Assembly: GCA_016722075.1 (NCBI GenBank)
Contig: JADKGW010000001.1
Location: 3,534,001-3,598,000 of the forward strand
Length of the DNA stretch: 64,000 bases
DNA from: Candidatus Kouleothrix ribensis
GTDB lineage: Bacteria > Chloroflexota > Chloroflexia > Chloroflexales > Roseiflexaceae
Reading direction: 5' to 3'
Of the stretch, positions 34,201 to 44,930 are shown piece by piece. Position 1 is the first letter of the stretch, and the number at the start of each line of letters is the position of its first letter. The translations under genes and the position numbers were made by a program. The notes under the pieces are model-generated. The model searched no databases, was not told where the DNA came from, and worked only from the letters and a program-made list of their open reading frames with translations.

Positions 34201-34393
34201 CGCGACTCATCCTCCTCGGCACGATGGACAGCGAACAGTAGCCTGGTATGGCTCGGCCGCCGGCCCGGCGCGTGCAGGCGCATAGGCGCTTGTTGAGCTG
34301 TGCCTAGATTGTACACACAAAAGATGATCGGCATATAAAGCCGAGTGATCCAAAAGCTGTCGGATATCTAACAAATCTCCAACTTAAGGCGGT

Positions 34394-34422
34394 TTGATCG
34401 CCCTGCCCTGATCGTGTAAAAT
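34394..34422 (+). promoter_or_regulatory. Sigma70-type promoter of fmdB-like gene
   Basis: TTGATC (34394-34399), 17-base spacer and TAAAAT (34417-34422), about 47 bases upstream of the start codon at 34469. Confidence 0.6.
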
Positions 34423-34468
34423 AGACCCAGCGATTCACAACAACTTGATTCAGAAGGATGTCGCGGTT

Positions 34469-34810
34469 ATGCCTACCTATGTCTATGCGTGTGACACATG
34501 CGGCGCTCAGTTCGAGCAGTTCCAATCCTTCAAGGACGAGCCGCTGCGAACCTGCCCATCATGCGCTAGCGCAGTGCGGCGGGTGTTCCAACCAGTGGGC
34601 ATCGTATTTAAGGGCTCAGGTTGGTATATCACCGATAGCCGCAAATCGAGCAGCGCCTCGGTCACCGGCGATGAACCCGCCGCCAAGCCCGAAGCCAAAC
34701 CCGAAGCCGCCCCGAGCAGCGCCTCGGCCGCCAAGCCCGAGCCGAGCAGCGAAACCAAACGTAGCAGCGAGACCAAGAGCAGCAGTGAAAGCACGCCGGC
34801 CAACGTATAG
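34469..34810 (+). CDS. FmdB family zinc-ribbon protein
   Basis: 113-residue protein with a single zinc ribbon at the N-terminus: MPTYVYACDTCGAQFEQFQS then RTCPSCASAVRRVF, giving two CxxC knuckles, and FKGSGWYITD closing the domain. The rest (about residues 55-113) is a low-complexity Ser/Glu/Lys/Pro tail, as in many Chloroflexota and actinobacterial members. The family is linked to regulation of amidase genes in Methylophilus, but its general role is unknown. GAAGGATG lies upstream; ATG at 34469. Confidence 0.9.
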   Translation: MPTYVYACDTCGAQFEQFQSFKDEPLRTCPSCASAVRRVFQPVGIVFKGSGWYITDSRKSSSASVTGDEPAAKPEAKPEAAPSSASAAKPEPSSETKRSSETKSSSESTPANV

Positions 34811-34979
34811 CTCGAGCGCTCGTCTTTTCGATCAAACCTCCCTGCCACCTCGGCGCAGCGGGGGCAAGGGGCATGGGTGCATCTGTCGTTAGGGGCGTCA
34901 TCGTATACTGATGGCGTCCCTGATCGGTATGTACAGCCCTTTGCGTTCAGCGGCACCGGATGCCACGGGAGGTTTTCTC

Positions 34980-35747
34980 ATGCCTATACACAGCACGTTG
35001 CTGGCCATACGCGATGATGTTCGCGCAATTTTTCGCAACGACCCGGCCGCGCGCAGCCTGGCCGAGGTGCTGCTCTACCCCGGCCTGCATGCGATCACCC
35101 TGCACCGGCTGGCCCATGGCTTGTGGCGCCGCCGCATCCCATTCGTGCCGCGCCTGATCTCACAACTCGGGCGCTTTCTGACCGGCATCGAGATCCATCC
35201 CGGCGCTACGATCGGCTGCGGCTTCTTCATCGACCACGGCATGGGCGTGGTGGTGGGCGAAACCGCCGAGATCGGCAATTGGGTCACGCTCTACCAGGGC
35301 GTCACGCTCGGCGGCACCGGCAAGCAGCGCGGCAAACGCCACCCGACCCTCGAAGATAATGTGACGGTCGGCGTCGGCGCGATCGTGCTTGGCGCAATCA
35401 CGCTGGGCGAGGGCGCGCGCATCGGCGGCGGCGCGGTGGTGGTGAAGGATGTACCGCCGCATGCCACTGCGGTGGGTGTGCCGGCGCGCATCGTCGCTAC
35501 GCGCGACCCCAAAACCGGCACGCTGCGCCGGATCGAAGAGCTGCCCGACCCCGAGGGCCAGATGCTGCGCGGCCTGCGCATGAAGGTGCTCGAGCTCGAA
35601 GAGCGCCTGACCGATATCGAGGTCACTACCAATAACCATCACCTCGAGCATCATCTGGCTTTCGATGCCCTACCCGCTCAGCTGTGGGCCTCGCTCGACG
35701 ACAACGATACGCAAGATGCGGAGAATATGCTTGGGGCCGGGATTTGA
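34980..35747 (+). CDS. cysE: Serine O-acetyltransferase
   Basis: Acetylates serine with acetyl-CoA, first step of cysteine synthesis. The 255-residue protein begins with a helical region (AIFRNDPAARSLAEVLLYPG; HAITLHRLAHGLW) and continues with the left-handed beta-helix of hexapeptide repeats: EIHPGATIGCGFFIDHGMGV with the catalytic His, GVTLGGTGKQRGKRHPTLED and VGVGAIVLGAITLGEGARIG. The C-terminal tail is longer than usual (about 50 residues with a Glu-rich helix). Start at 34980, seven bases after GGGAGG. Lies 103 bases before cysS, a common pairing. Confidence 0.95.
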   Translation: MPIHSTLLAIRDDVRAIFRNDPAARSLAEVLLYPGLHAITLHRLAHGLWRRRIPFVPRLISQLGRFLTGIEIHPGATIGCGFFIDHGMGVVVGETAEIGNWVTLYQGVTLGGTGKQRGKRHPTLEDNVTVGVGAIVLGAITLGEGARIGGGAVVVKDVPPHATAVGVPARIVATRDPKTGTLRRIEELPDPEGQMLRGLRMKVLELEERLTDIEVTTNNHHLEHHLAFDALPAQLWASLDDNDTQDAENMLGAGI

Positions 35748-35850
35748 CTCAGGAGTCAGACGTCAGAATGTGTATATTCCGATTCCTGACGCCTAGCTCC
35801 TGCCGCCTGACTCCTGCATCCTGACTCCTATCGCCGCTAAAGGAACTACG
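35748..35850. repeat. CTGACTCCTG-type short repeats between cysE and cysS
   Basis: The gap consists of near-repeats GACTCAGGAGTCAG, GATTCCTGACGCC, CTGACTCCTGCATC and CTGACTCCT, forming an imperfect palindrome. It probably belongs to the genome's family of intergenic palindromes. Confidence 0.6.
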
Positions 35851-37275
35851 ATGCCCATCCAGATCTACAACACGCTCACCCGCAAAAAAGAGCCGCTCGA
35901 ACCGCTCGAACCCGGCGTGGTCACGATGTACGTCTGCGGCGTCACCGTCTACGACCAGGCCCACATCGGCCACGCCATGTCGGCGCTGGTGTTCGACGTG
36001 ATCCGCCGCTACCTCGAGTTTCGCGGCCTCGAGGTGCGCCACGTGGTCAACTTCACCGACGTCGACGACAAGATCATCAACCGCGCCAACGAACTTGGGC
36101 GCGACCCGAAAGAGCTGGCCGAGTCGTACGTGGCCGAGTTCCTGGGTGATCTGCAGGCGCTGAATATTCTACCGGCCACCGCCTACCCGCGCGCCACCGA
36201 AACGATTAGCGAGATCATCCACTTCATCGCCAGCCTGATCGAGCGCCACCACGCCTACGCGGCCGGCGGCGACGTGTACTTCAGCGTGCCATCCGACCCC
36301 GACTACGGCAAGCTTTCGGGCCGCAACCTGAACGACATGCTCGCCGGCACGCGCTTCGAGGTCGATGAGCGCAAGCGCCACCCGGCCGATTTCGCGCTGT
36401 GGAAGGCCGCCAAGCCCGGCGAGCCATTCTGGCCCAGCCCCTGGAGCGACGGCCGGCCAGGCTGGCATATCGAGTGCTCGGCCATGAACCTCAAGTACCT
36501 GGGCCAGCAGATCGACATCCACGGCGGCGGCAACGACCTGGTGTTCCCGCACCACGAGAACGAGATCGCCCAGACCGAGAGCCTGACCGGTACGCCGTTT
36601 GCGCGCTTCTGGGTGCATAATGGCATGCTGCAGATCCACACCCGCACCAACGATGGCAGCATCAAGATCGAGAAGATGTCGAAGTCGCTCGGCAATGTCG
36701 TGACTATCCAGCAGTTCCTGCGCGAGCACACTGCCGACGTACTGCGCCTGATCGTGCTCTCGGGCTACTATCGCAGCCCGCTGCTCTACGGCAACGAGAT
36801 CGTCGCCGACCAGGCGCGCAAGCTGGCGCGGCTGCTCGGCGCGCTCGAGCCGGCCCATGGCAGCGCCGCCGCTGGCCCGCTGGCCGAGCAGCTGGCCGGC
36901 ACCGCAAGCGCCACGCGCGCGCAGTTCGTCGCAGCAATGGACGACGACTTCAACACGGCTGCGGCAATGGCTGCGATCTTCGAGCTGGTGCGCGCGATCA
37001 ACACTGCCCGCGACGCCGGCGTTGGCGGCGAACCGTTCGCGGCAGCCCAGGCAACTCTACGCGAGCTGGCCGGCGTGCTTGGGCTCACGCTCGCCGCGCC
37101 AAAACCCGCCGAGCAGGCCGCCGCACCATTCATCGAGCTACTGATCGAGCTGCGCGCCGAGCTGCGCAAGGCTAAGCAATTCGCCCTGGCCGATATGCTG
37201 CGCCAGCGCCTGAGCGAGCTGGACATCACGCTCGAAGATGGCCCGCAGGGCACGCGCTGGAAGGCCACCAAGTAA
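35851..37275 (+). CDS. cysS: Cysteinyl-tRNA synthetase
   Basis: Class I synthetase that charges tRNA-Cys. The 474-residue length is typical. YVCGVTVYDQAHIGHAMSAL contains the zinc Cys and the HIGH motif; WHIECSAMNLKYLGQQIDIHG and LVFPHHENEIAQTE supply the other zinc ligands; KIEKMSKSLGNVVTI is the KMSKS loop; the C-terminal DALR/anticodon-binding region extends to KATK. The start ATG at 35851 has AAAGGAACTACG upstream. It follows cysE. Confidence 0.97.
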   Translation: MPIQIYNTLTRKKEPLEPLEPGVVTMYVCGVTVYDQAHIGHAMSALVFDVIRRYLEFRGLEVRHVVNFTDVDDKIINRANELGRDPKELAESYVAEFLGDLQALNILPATAYPRATETISEIIHFIASLIERHHAYAAGGDVYFSVPSDPDYGKLSGRNLNDMLAGTRFEVDERKRHPADFALWKAAKPGEPFWPSPWSDGRPGWHIECSAMNLKYLGQQIDIHGGGNDLVFPHHENEIAQTESLTGTPFARFWVHNGMLQIHTRTNDGSIKIEKMSKSLGNVVTIQQFLREHTADVLRLIVLSGYYRSPLLYGNEIVADQARKLARLLGALEPAHGSAAAGPLAEQLAGTASATRAQFVAAMDDDFNTAAAMAAIFELVRAINTARDAGVGGEPFAAAQATLRELAGVLGLTLAAPKPAEQAAAPFIELLIELRAELRKAKQFALADMLRQRLSELDITLEDGPQGTRWKATK

Positions 37276-37520
37276 GTGTTGAGTGCTGCGTTTTGAGTGA
37301 AGCGGCTCAAGCTTGGCAGCCTTCGAAAACCAGGAAAGATACGGTAATGGTTGTCAAGGGCCAATCTGAGCGAGTTCGGTGGGGCGCCTTCGGCGACCGG
37401 ATACGACCTGCCCACACCAAGCCCAGCCAGGTTGACACCAGCGGGCAGTCGAGAACTGCCGTACCACGGGGGTGTGGACAGCTCGCATCCGGTAGTGATT
37501 GTCGGGCAGGCAGCCGCTCG
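37276..37520. other. Non-coding left flank of the IS110 copy
   Basis: No gene. GTTGAGTGCTGCGTTTTGAG (37279-37298) nearly repeats GTTGAATTGTGCGTTTTGAG (38785-38804) on the other side of the transposase, so the IS may lie inside, or have duplicated part of, an intergenic repeat. GGGCGCCTTCGGCGACC (about 37382) is a further palindrome. Confidence 0.5.
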
Positions 37521-38560
37521 TTATGCTGCCTGCTCGACACCGCACCTGTCTGCCGTGCGGTAGGCTGGGTCAAACGCACGCTTCTTGGTGACCACCGCAA
37601 AGGCCAGGTGCAGCAACTTGCGCGCGGCCGCACAGCGCGCCACTTTCGGCGGCTTGCCCGCCGCCCGCAAGCGCTCGTACTGCGCACGGATCACCGGATT
37701 GAAGCGCGCCGCTGTCAAGGTCGCCAGGTAGAGCGCGGTGCGCAAGCGAGCGTGCCCAGCGTGGCCGATTTGTGCCCGCCCGCGGACACTCGTGCCCGAC
37801 TCGTGGGCCAGCGGCACCAGGCCGGCGTAGGCCGCCGCACCCTCGGCCGGGCGCACGCCGCAAAGTTCAACGTGGCCACCAGCAGCCAGGCCGTGGTCAC
37901 CAGCCCAATGCCGGTGATGGTCCCGAGCAAGGCCGCACTCTCGGCCCAGGCGCCATCGTTCAACACGCTGGCCAGTTCGCGCTCCAGGGTCGCGATGCGC
38001 GTGTCAAGGTCCGCAATCACCGCGTCGAGTTGGTCGAGCGCGCCGGCGATATGCACTGGCCACTGGCCCAGGGCGTGGCGCTGATTACGCGCCTGCTGGC
38101 GCATGGTCAGCAGCCCATCGCGCACCAGCAGGCGCTGGCGGAGCTCGTGATAGACCTGCTCGGGCGGCGTCCAGCGGGGCGGCTGGCGCTCGGCGGCGAA
38201 CTGGGTGAGCAGTTGGGCATCGAGGGAGTCCGTTTTGGCCCGGCGAGGGAGACTATGGGCGAAGGCGTGTGCGTGGGCCGGATTGACGATGCTCACGGCA
38301 TAGCCCGCCTGGTGCAGGTACACAGCCAAGCTGATCCAGTAGCTCCCCGTCGCTTCCAGCACGATGAGGGTCGCTGCTGGGTCAACGCCCGTAGCGGCGA
38401 GGGCGGCGTGAAAGGCCGCAAAGCCGTCGGGCGATTGCGCAAAGGAGTGGGCGCGTTCGCGCGAGGCACTGCCTCGGCTCCAGCTGGCGGCGAACGAAGC
38501 CGCCGCAATGTCCACGCCGGCGAACAGTTGGTACGTCGGTGGTGTCGGTGTCGCAGTCAT
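37521..38560 (-). pseudogene. IS110 family transposase, frameshifted
   Basis: DEDD-type transposase of the IS110 family. The intact 5' portion from 38560 (MTATPTPPTYQLFAGVDIAA) has the RuvC-like DEDD domain (GVDIAAASF; LIVLEATGSYWISLAVYL; RAKTDSLDAQLLTQFAAE) and reaches LLGTITGIGLVTTAWLLVAT, the start of the C-terminal Tnp_20 domain. Near 37857 the frame shifts by one; the other frame continues RPAEGAAAYAGLVPLAHESG..GRAQIGHAGHARLRTALYLA to a stop at 37521. A single indel therefore inactivates, or conceivably frameshift-regulates, the gene. IS110 elements lack terminal inverted repeats, so borders are undefined. Inserted between cysS and prmA. Confidence 0.85.
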
Positions 38561-38858
38561 CACGTCTCGCAGGGGCGCCAAGCGCCTGGTGGGAGCGGCT
38601 CCGTGTTCCGGGGACAGCGTCTGTCGTTCCTCGTGATGCGTGGTCGTGGCCACTCGATACGGTTCTGACTGTGGCTGTCCGTGGTGGTGGGGGCGCGTTC
38701 TTTCCTGCGCGGTCGCAGCCGCTTGGAGCACTTCGGCCTCACCACCACCCTGGAACAGTAAGCTGATTATACGAGGAACAGAGGCGTTGAATTGTGCGTT
38801 TTGAGGAGAGACCAAGATCGCGAACTCAAACCTTAAAGCTCAACCCTCAGCATTGCCT

Positions 38859-39853
<995 letters not shown>

Positions 39854-39857
<4 letters not shown>

Positions 39858-40807
39858 CCGTACCTGATGATTTTTCGTATGAGTTCGACTACAACTGGGG
39901 CGGCGACGGCAGCGACCTGAGCCAGCCAGTGCGGACACACGTCGAGGCGGCACTGCTGCCCGGCCCCGGCAGCTACCCCGCGCCGATCGATCGGCTGCTA
40001 CAGATCGGCAGCATCCACGAGGTGCCCGATGCCCGCAGCCAGCTGACCAAGCTCGGGCTGTCCGAGGCCGACATCCCCGGCCTGGTGCGGCTCGCGCGTG
40101 ATCGAACGCTCAACACGACCGAGTCCGATCAGGCCGAGGTGTGGGCGCCGATCTACGCGGTGCTGGCGCTGGCCCAGTTCAATGTCGGCGAGCACGCCGC
40201 CGAGCTGGTGCCGTTGTTCGACCTCGACAGCGAGTGGTTTGGCGAAGAGCTGCCGTCCATCCTGGCGCAAGCCGGCGTGCCGGCGCTCGAGCCGCTGCGC
40301 CGATATGTGCAAGATACCACGCGCTGGCAGTATGGGCGCTGGAACGCAACCGCAGCGCTGGCCGCGCTCGCCGAACAGCACACCGAGCTGCGCGGCCAGG
40401 TGGTCGAAACTCTCAGCACAGTGCTGGAGGATCAGCGCAACGACCCCGAGACCAACGGGTTCCTGCTCAGCGCGCTGCTCAAGCTCAAGGCCATCGAGGC
40501 CTTACCGGCCATTCGGGAGGCCTTCGAACGCGACGCAATCGACGAGTCGATCGCCGGCGACTGGGGTGAGGTGCTGAGCGCGCTCGGCCAGCCGATCGAT
40601 CGCGACGACCCGCTGGTGCTACGCTCGCGCTCGCGCCGCCAGAGCGGGATCGACGCGCAGCGTGCGCTGGCCGCCAGCCGGCCGCGCGAGCGCAGCGCAG
40701 GCACGCCCATCGGCGCACCCAGCCACCCCGCCAAGCCCAGCAAGCGCAAAAACAAACGCAAGATGTCCGCAGCCTCGCGCAAAGCCAATAAGAAGAAGCG
40801 CCGGTAG
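39854..40807 (+). CDS. HEAT-like helical protein with a lysine-rich tail, function unknown
   Basis: 317-residue cytoplasmic protein. Residues about 20-240 look like paired helices of HEAT/adaptor type (YPAPIDRLLQIGSIHEVPDA; APIYAVLALAQFNVGEHAAE; LFDLDSEWFGEELPSILAQA; NGFLLSALLKLKAIEALPAI), and the last ~50 residues are strongly basic (KPSKRKNKRKMSAASRKANK), suggesting nucleic-acid or ribosome contact. It overlaps the prmA stop by four bases and precedes rsmE, so a role tied to ribosome modification or assembly is plausible but unproven. No family name is certain. Confidence 0.75.
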
Positions 40808-40852
40808 TGTTTCTAGCTCGATCATTCACATATCTGTGGACATTCTCACACT

Positions 40853-41701
40853 ATGCCGAAGCGCACCCGCACCCCCCAACGCCAGACGGTGTCGAGCAAC
40901 ACCTACCGCTTCTTCGTCGACGCCGGCGCGTTCGATGGCCGCAGTGTGCAGATCGACGATGCCGAGCTGGCCCACCAGATCGGCACAGTGCTGCGGCTAC
41001 GCGCCGGCGAGCGGGTGACGCTGCTCGATAACTGTGGCTGGCAGTATACCGTCGCGATCGAGCAGGCTGAGCGCGGGCGCGTGGCCGGGGTGGTCGAGCG
41101 CAAAGAGCTGGCCGGCGGCGAGCCGCGTACCAAGATCGCGCTGTACGTGGCGCTGATGCGGCCCGAGCGCTTCGAGTGGGTGCTGCAGAAAGGCACCGAG
41201 CTGGGCGTCTCGGCCTTCGTCCCGCTGATCTGCGAGCGCAGCACGATCGCCGACGCCGACGCGCTCAGCGAACATAAGCTCGATCGCTGGCGGCGGATCA
41301 TTCGCGAAGCCGCCGAGCAATCGCGCCGCGGCAAGCTACCGCGCCTGGCCCCCGCCGGGATGCTGCCGGCCGCCTGCGACCAGGCCGCCAAACGCGGTAC
41401 CGCGCTGCTGCTGTGGGAAGGCGCGGGCGGCGTACCATCGCTGCGCCAGGCCCTGCACCACGCCAGGCAAGGCCACACGCCACCTGAGCAGTTGGAAGGG
41501 CATTCGGACGCCAATCGCGGCATGCCCTTCTCTGTGGCGCTGTTCAGCGGCCCCGAGGGCGGCTTTAGCACAAGCGAGTTTGAGACGGCTGTACGGTATG
41601 GTATGATAGCCGTAACACTCGGGCCACGCACGCTGCGCGCCGAGACGGCGCCAATCGCGGCGAGTGCGGCGATCCTGTACGAGATGGGCGACCTGGAGTG
41701 A
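40853..41701 (+). CDS. rsmE: 16S rRNA (uracil1498-N3)-methyltransferase
   Basis: SPOUT-class methyltransferase acting on helix 44 of 16S rRNA. The 282-residue product has an N-terminal PUA-like domain (RFFVDAGAFDGRSVQIDDAE; HQIGTVLRLRAGERVTLLDN), ALMRPERFEWVLQKGTELGV, a SERS-like loop CERSTIADADA, EQSRRGKLPRL, and the knotted SAM site LFSGPEGGFSTSEFE followed by LGPRTLRAETAPIAASAAIL. Length and motif order are standard. It follows the PrmA gene pair and overlaps (GTGA) a possible upstream start of the protease gene. Confidence 0.95.
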   Translation: MPKRTRTPQRQTVSSNTYRFFVDAGAFDGRSVQIDDAELAHQIGTVLRLRAGERVTLLDNCGWQYTVAIEQAERGRVAGVVERKELAGGEPRTKIALYVALMRPERFEWVLQKGTELGVSAFVPLICERSTIADADALSEHKLDRWRRIIREAAEQSRRGKLPRLAPAGMLPAACDQAAKRGTALLLWEGAGGVPSLRQALHHARQGHTPPEQLEGHSDANRGMPFSVALFSGPEGGFSTSEFETAVRYGMIAVTLGPRTLRAETAPIAASAAILYEMGDLE

Positions 41702-41784
41702 CTGCCGGCCAGGCTCACTCGCAGAGCTACACACACGTAGTTGACCACACCCTAATGTCCAACAACTCCTCGCGGGGGCTGCAT

Positions 41785-43140
41785 ATGACCACGACTCTGC
41801 TGATTCTGAAGCGCGGCATCTTCGCCGGTATTCTGCTCTGCTGCGGCTTTCTGGCCGGCTGGTTCAGCGCGATTATACTCGGCGGCCGCATCCCCTACGA
41901 TGGCGATATCGCCGCACTGCTCGGGCCGGGCCGTGGCGCCAACCGCGCGACCCCCGCCGAGCTCCGCGAGCAGTTCAGCGTGTTCTGGGAGGTCTGGAAC
42001 CTGGTCGATGCCGAGTTCTACCACCGCCAGCCGCTCGACCGCCAGAAAATGATCCAGGGCGCGATCAACGGCATGCTCGGCGCGCTCGACGATCGCTACA
42101 CGGTGTACCAGGAACCCGATCTGGCCGCGCAGACTCAGGATCACATGCAGGGGAAGCTCGGCGGCATTGGCACCTACCTGCGCATCAGCGACGGCAAGGC
42201 CTACATCTACAAACCCATCCGCAACTCGCCGGCAGTGCTGGCCGGGCTGCACCAGAATGACGAGATCGTCAGTATCGACGGCGTGGCGATCGAGCCATTG
42301 ATCGCCGGACTCGACATCAACCAGGCGGCCGTCAAGGTTACCGCCCGGCTGCGCGGCGAGCCTGGCACGCCCGTCAAGCTGCTGCTGCGCCGTGGCGACA
42401 ACGGCCGCAGCTTCGAGGTGACGCTCACCCGCGCCGATATTGTCGTGCCCAGTATCGACAGCCAGCTACTCGACGGCGGGCTGGCCTATATTCGCATCAG
42501 TGAGTTCAAGGCCAACACCACCGACGAGTTCGACGCGGCCCTGCGCGACCTGCTGCCGCACCGGCCCCGTGGCCTGATCCTCGACCTGCGCAACAACCCC
42601 GGCGGCTTTCTGCAAAATGCCCAGGAGGTGCTCGGGCGCTTCTACGATGGCGTAGCGCTCTACGAAGATAAGAACGGCCAGAGCCTGGAAGAGATCGATA
42701 CCCGGCTTGGCGCACGCGACACCCGCGCGTTCGATCTGCCGCTGGTGGTGCTGGTGAACAATGGCTCGGCCAGCGCCAGCGAGATCGTGGCCGGCGCACT
42801 ACGCGACCGGCGCCCGAACACGTTCTTGCTGGGCGAAACGACCTTCGGCAAGGGCTCGGTCCAGAATATTCACACACTCAGCAACGGTGGCAACGCACGA
42901 ATCACAATCGCGCACTGGCTCACCCCGAACAAAGCCGAGATCCATACGATCGGCATCACGCCGCAGTATCTCGTGCCCTACAGCCAGGCGCCCGCCGACG
43001 CCGTGCCGTGCGTGGCCGAGCAACAGCCGCCCGCCGGGGCCAGTAGCTGTGCCGACTCACAGCTGGCCTGGGCTATGCGCCTGCTGTCTACTGGCCAGGC
43101 CCCGCCACCGGCCGCGCCCACGCCGACGCCCGCCCAGTAG
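41785..43140 (+). CDS. S41 family C-terminal processing peptidase (CtpA-like)
   Basis: Membrane-anchored serine protease with the PDZ domain that selects C-terminal tails. Hydrophobic anchor KRGIFAGILLCCGFLAGWFS near the start; helical region (REQFSVFWEVWNLVDAEFYH); GALDDRYTVYQEPD; PDZ around GGIGTYLRISDGKAYIYKPI; and the catalytic core GLILDLRNNPGGFLQNAQEV, VVLVNNGSASASEIVAGAL (Ser nucleophile in GSASASE) and GETTFGKGSVQNIHTL with the base Lys. The C-terminus is a Pro/Ala tail. Start uncertain: GTG at 41698 overlapping rsmE, or ATG at 41755 or 41785; I chose 41785 for its upstream GGGGG and nearness to the anchor. Confidence 0.92.
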   Translation: MTTTLLILKRGIFAGILLCCGFLAGWFSAIILGGRIPYDGDIAALLGPGRGANRATPAELREQFSVFWEVWNLVDAEFYHRQPLDRQKMIQGAINGMLGALDDRYTVYQEPDLAAQTQDHMQGKLGGIGTYLRISDGKAYIYKPIRNSPAVLAGLHQNDEIVSIDGVAIEPLIAGLDINQAAVKVTARLRGEPGTPVKLLLRRGDNGRSFEVTLTRADIVVPSIDSQLLDGGLAYIRISEFKANTTDEFDAALRDLLPHRPRGLILDLRNNPGGFLQNAQEVLGRFYDGVALYEDKNGQSLEEIDTRLGARDTRAFDLPLVVLVNNGSASASEIVAGALRDRRPNTFLLGETTFGKGSVQNIHTLSNGGNARITIAHWLTPNKAEIHTIGITPQYLVPYSQAPADAVPCVAEQQPPAGASSCADSQLAWAMRLLSTGQAPPPAAPTPTPAQ

Positions 43141-43367
43141 AACCGTTTGCATGCCCGCCGCGTATGTATCATTGGGCCTACGCAGTGGGCGCGCGGGGCG
43201 ACGTAGCTGCCCAGAAACCGCCGTTTCGGGCCGGTCGCGGCCCCAAAAATCTGTAAGCCTGGCAGGAGTGACGCGGTAGCCCGCGTGGCGCGCTCGTTCG
43301 CCTGCGGCAGCCCTGCAGCAGCATGGTATGCTACTCGGCGTTCTTCTGTGCGCCAACATTGGCACAC

Positions 43368-43373
43368 TATAAT
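43368..43373 (+). promoter_or_regulatory. -10 element upstream of the carotenoid desaturase gene
   Basis: Perfect TATAAT about 64 bases before the GTG start at 43437. The -35 region is weak (TTCTGT near 43344). The upstream 43141-43367 gap holds no gene. Confidence 0.5.
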
Positions 43374-43436
43374 CGCAAAGTACCGCTGAAACCCCGAGCA
43401 ACGACGCCGGCAGCAAGCCATAGCCGGAGTGCGCAC

Positions 43437-44930
43437 GTGCAACAACCAATCATCATCGTCGGCGGCGGGCTGGGCGGCCTCGCGGCGGCGATCCATCTCG
43501 CGGCGCGCGGCCGGCGCGTGCTGCTACTCGAGAAGAACGAGCGCGTCGGCGGCAAGCTCAATATCGTCGCCGAGTGTGGCTATACCTTCGACACCGGCCC
43601 ATCGCTGCTGACCATGCCCTGGGTGCTGCGCGGGCTGTTTGCCGAGGCCGGCGCGCGCCTCGACGATCAGCTCACGCTGGTTCCAGTCGAGCCGACCTGC
43701 CGCTACCGCTGGCCCGACGGCACGCGCTTCGACGCGTCCCAGGCCATGCCGCAGCTGTTCGATGCGATCGGCCGGCTCGAGCCGCGCGATGTCGACGGGT
43801 TGCTGCGCTTCATGGCCCATACCTCGCGGATCTACCAGGCCGTGGCCGGGCCGTTTCTGCTTAACCCATTCGACGGCCTGCGCGACCTGGCAACCCCGGC
43901 ACTGCTGCGCGACGCCTGGAAGATCGATTCGCTGCGCACCGTCGACCAGGCCGTACGCACATTCTTCCACAGCCCCTACCTGCGCCAGGTGTTCAACCGC
44001 TACGCAACCTATAACGGCTCATCGCCCTACCGCGCGCCGGCCACCTTCAACCTGATCGCGTATGTCGAGTTCGTCGAGGGCGGCTGGTATGTGCATGGCG
44101 GCATGTATCAGCTCGCGCGCGCGCTTGAAGGCCTGGCCCGCCGGCTCGGTGTCGAGATCCACACCGGCGCACCGGTCGAGCGGATCATGCTGCGTGATGG
44201 TGCGGCCTGCGGCGTAGCACTGGCCGGCGAGCAGATCGCGGCCGCCAGCGTGATCGTCAACGCCGACCCACGCTATGCCTACGAGCAATTGCTGCCGACT
44301 CAATCGCGCGGCGCGGCGCGGCTGGCGCGGCTCGAGCCATCGTACAGCGGCTTCATCCTGCTGCTGGGTATCGATCGCACCTACCCCCAGCTGGCGCACC
44401 ACAATATCTTCTTTGCAGACGACTACCCCGGCGAATTCGCGGCGATCGTCGATAAGCGTGTGCCCGCGCCCGACCCGACGGTGTATGTATGTGCCACGTC
44501 GATCAGCGATCCCCAGCATGCCCCACCCGGCCACACCAACTTGTTCGTGCTGGTGAACGCACCCGCCACGAGCGCACGCGTCGATTGGGATCGCGAGGCG
44601 ACCGGCTACCGCGACACAGTCGTGCGCAAGCTCGAGCGCATGGGCCTCGAGCGGCTCGGCCAGCACATCGACTACGAGCGGATCATCACGCCCGCCGATC
44701 TACAGGCGCGCTTCAATGCGCCTGGCGGCGCAATCTACGGCCTGGCCTCGAATCACCCGTTTACCGCGTTTCTGCGCCCACCGCTGCGCGCACGCGATCT
44801 CCGCCAGCTCTACTTCGTTGGCGGCGGCACCCACCCCGGCGGCGGCATCCCGCTGGTGCTGCTCTCGGGCCGTGCGGTGGCCCAGCGCGTGCTGGCCAAT
44901 GATCCTCAATACCAGAAAGGGGGCGCATGA
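43437..44930 (+). CDS. Phytoene desaturase/CrtI family carotenoid oxidoreductase
   Basis: FAD enzyme of carotenoid biosynthesis, 497 residues. N-terminal dinucleotide fold IIIVGGGLGGLAAAIHLAAR, then VGGKLNIVAECGYTFDTGPS and LLTMPWVLRGLF, all typical of CrtI. YVEFVEGGWYVHGGMYQLAR lies in the middle, and the C-terminal FAD motif is LYFVGGGTHPGGGIPLVLLS. GTG start at 43437 with GGAG seven bases upstream. CrtI, CrtD and CrtN types cannot be separated by eye. The stop overlaps the next start (ATGA). No other carotenoid gene is in the window. Confidence 0.92.
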   Translation: MQQPIIIVGGGLGGLAAAIHLAARGRRVLLLEKNERVGGKLNIVAECGYTFDTGPSLLTMPWVLRGLFAEAGARLDDQLTLVPVEPTCRYRWPDGTRFDASQAMPQLFDAIGRLEPRDVDGLLRFMAHTSRIYQAVAGPFLLNPFDGLRDLATPALLRDAWKIDSLRTVDQAVRTFFHSPYLRQVFNRYATYNGSSPYRAPATFNLIAYVEFVEGGWYVHGGMYQLARALEGLARRLGVEIHTGAPVERIMLRDGAACGVALAGEQIAAASVIVNADPRYAYEQLLPTQSRGAARLARLEPSYSGFILLLGIDRTYPQLAHHNIFFADDYPGEFAAIVDKRVPAPDPTVYVCATSISDPQHAPPGHTNLFVLVNAPATSARVDWDREATGYRDTVVRKLERMGLERLGQHIDYERIITPADLQARFNAPGGAIYGLASNHPFTAFLRPPLRARDLRQLYFVGGGTHPGGGIPLVLLSGRAVAQRVLANDPQYQKGGA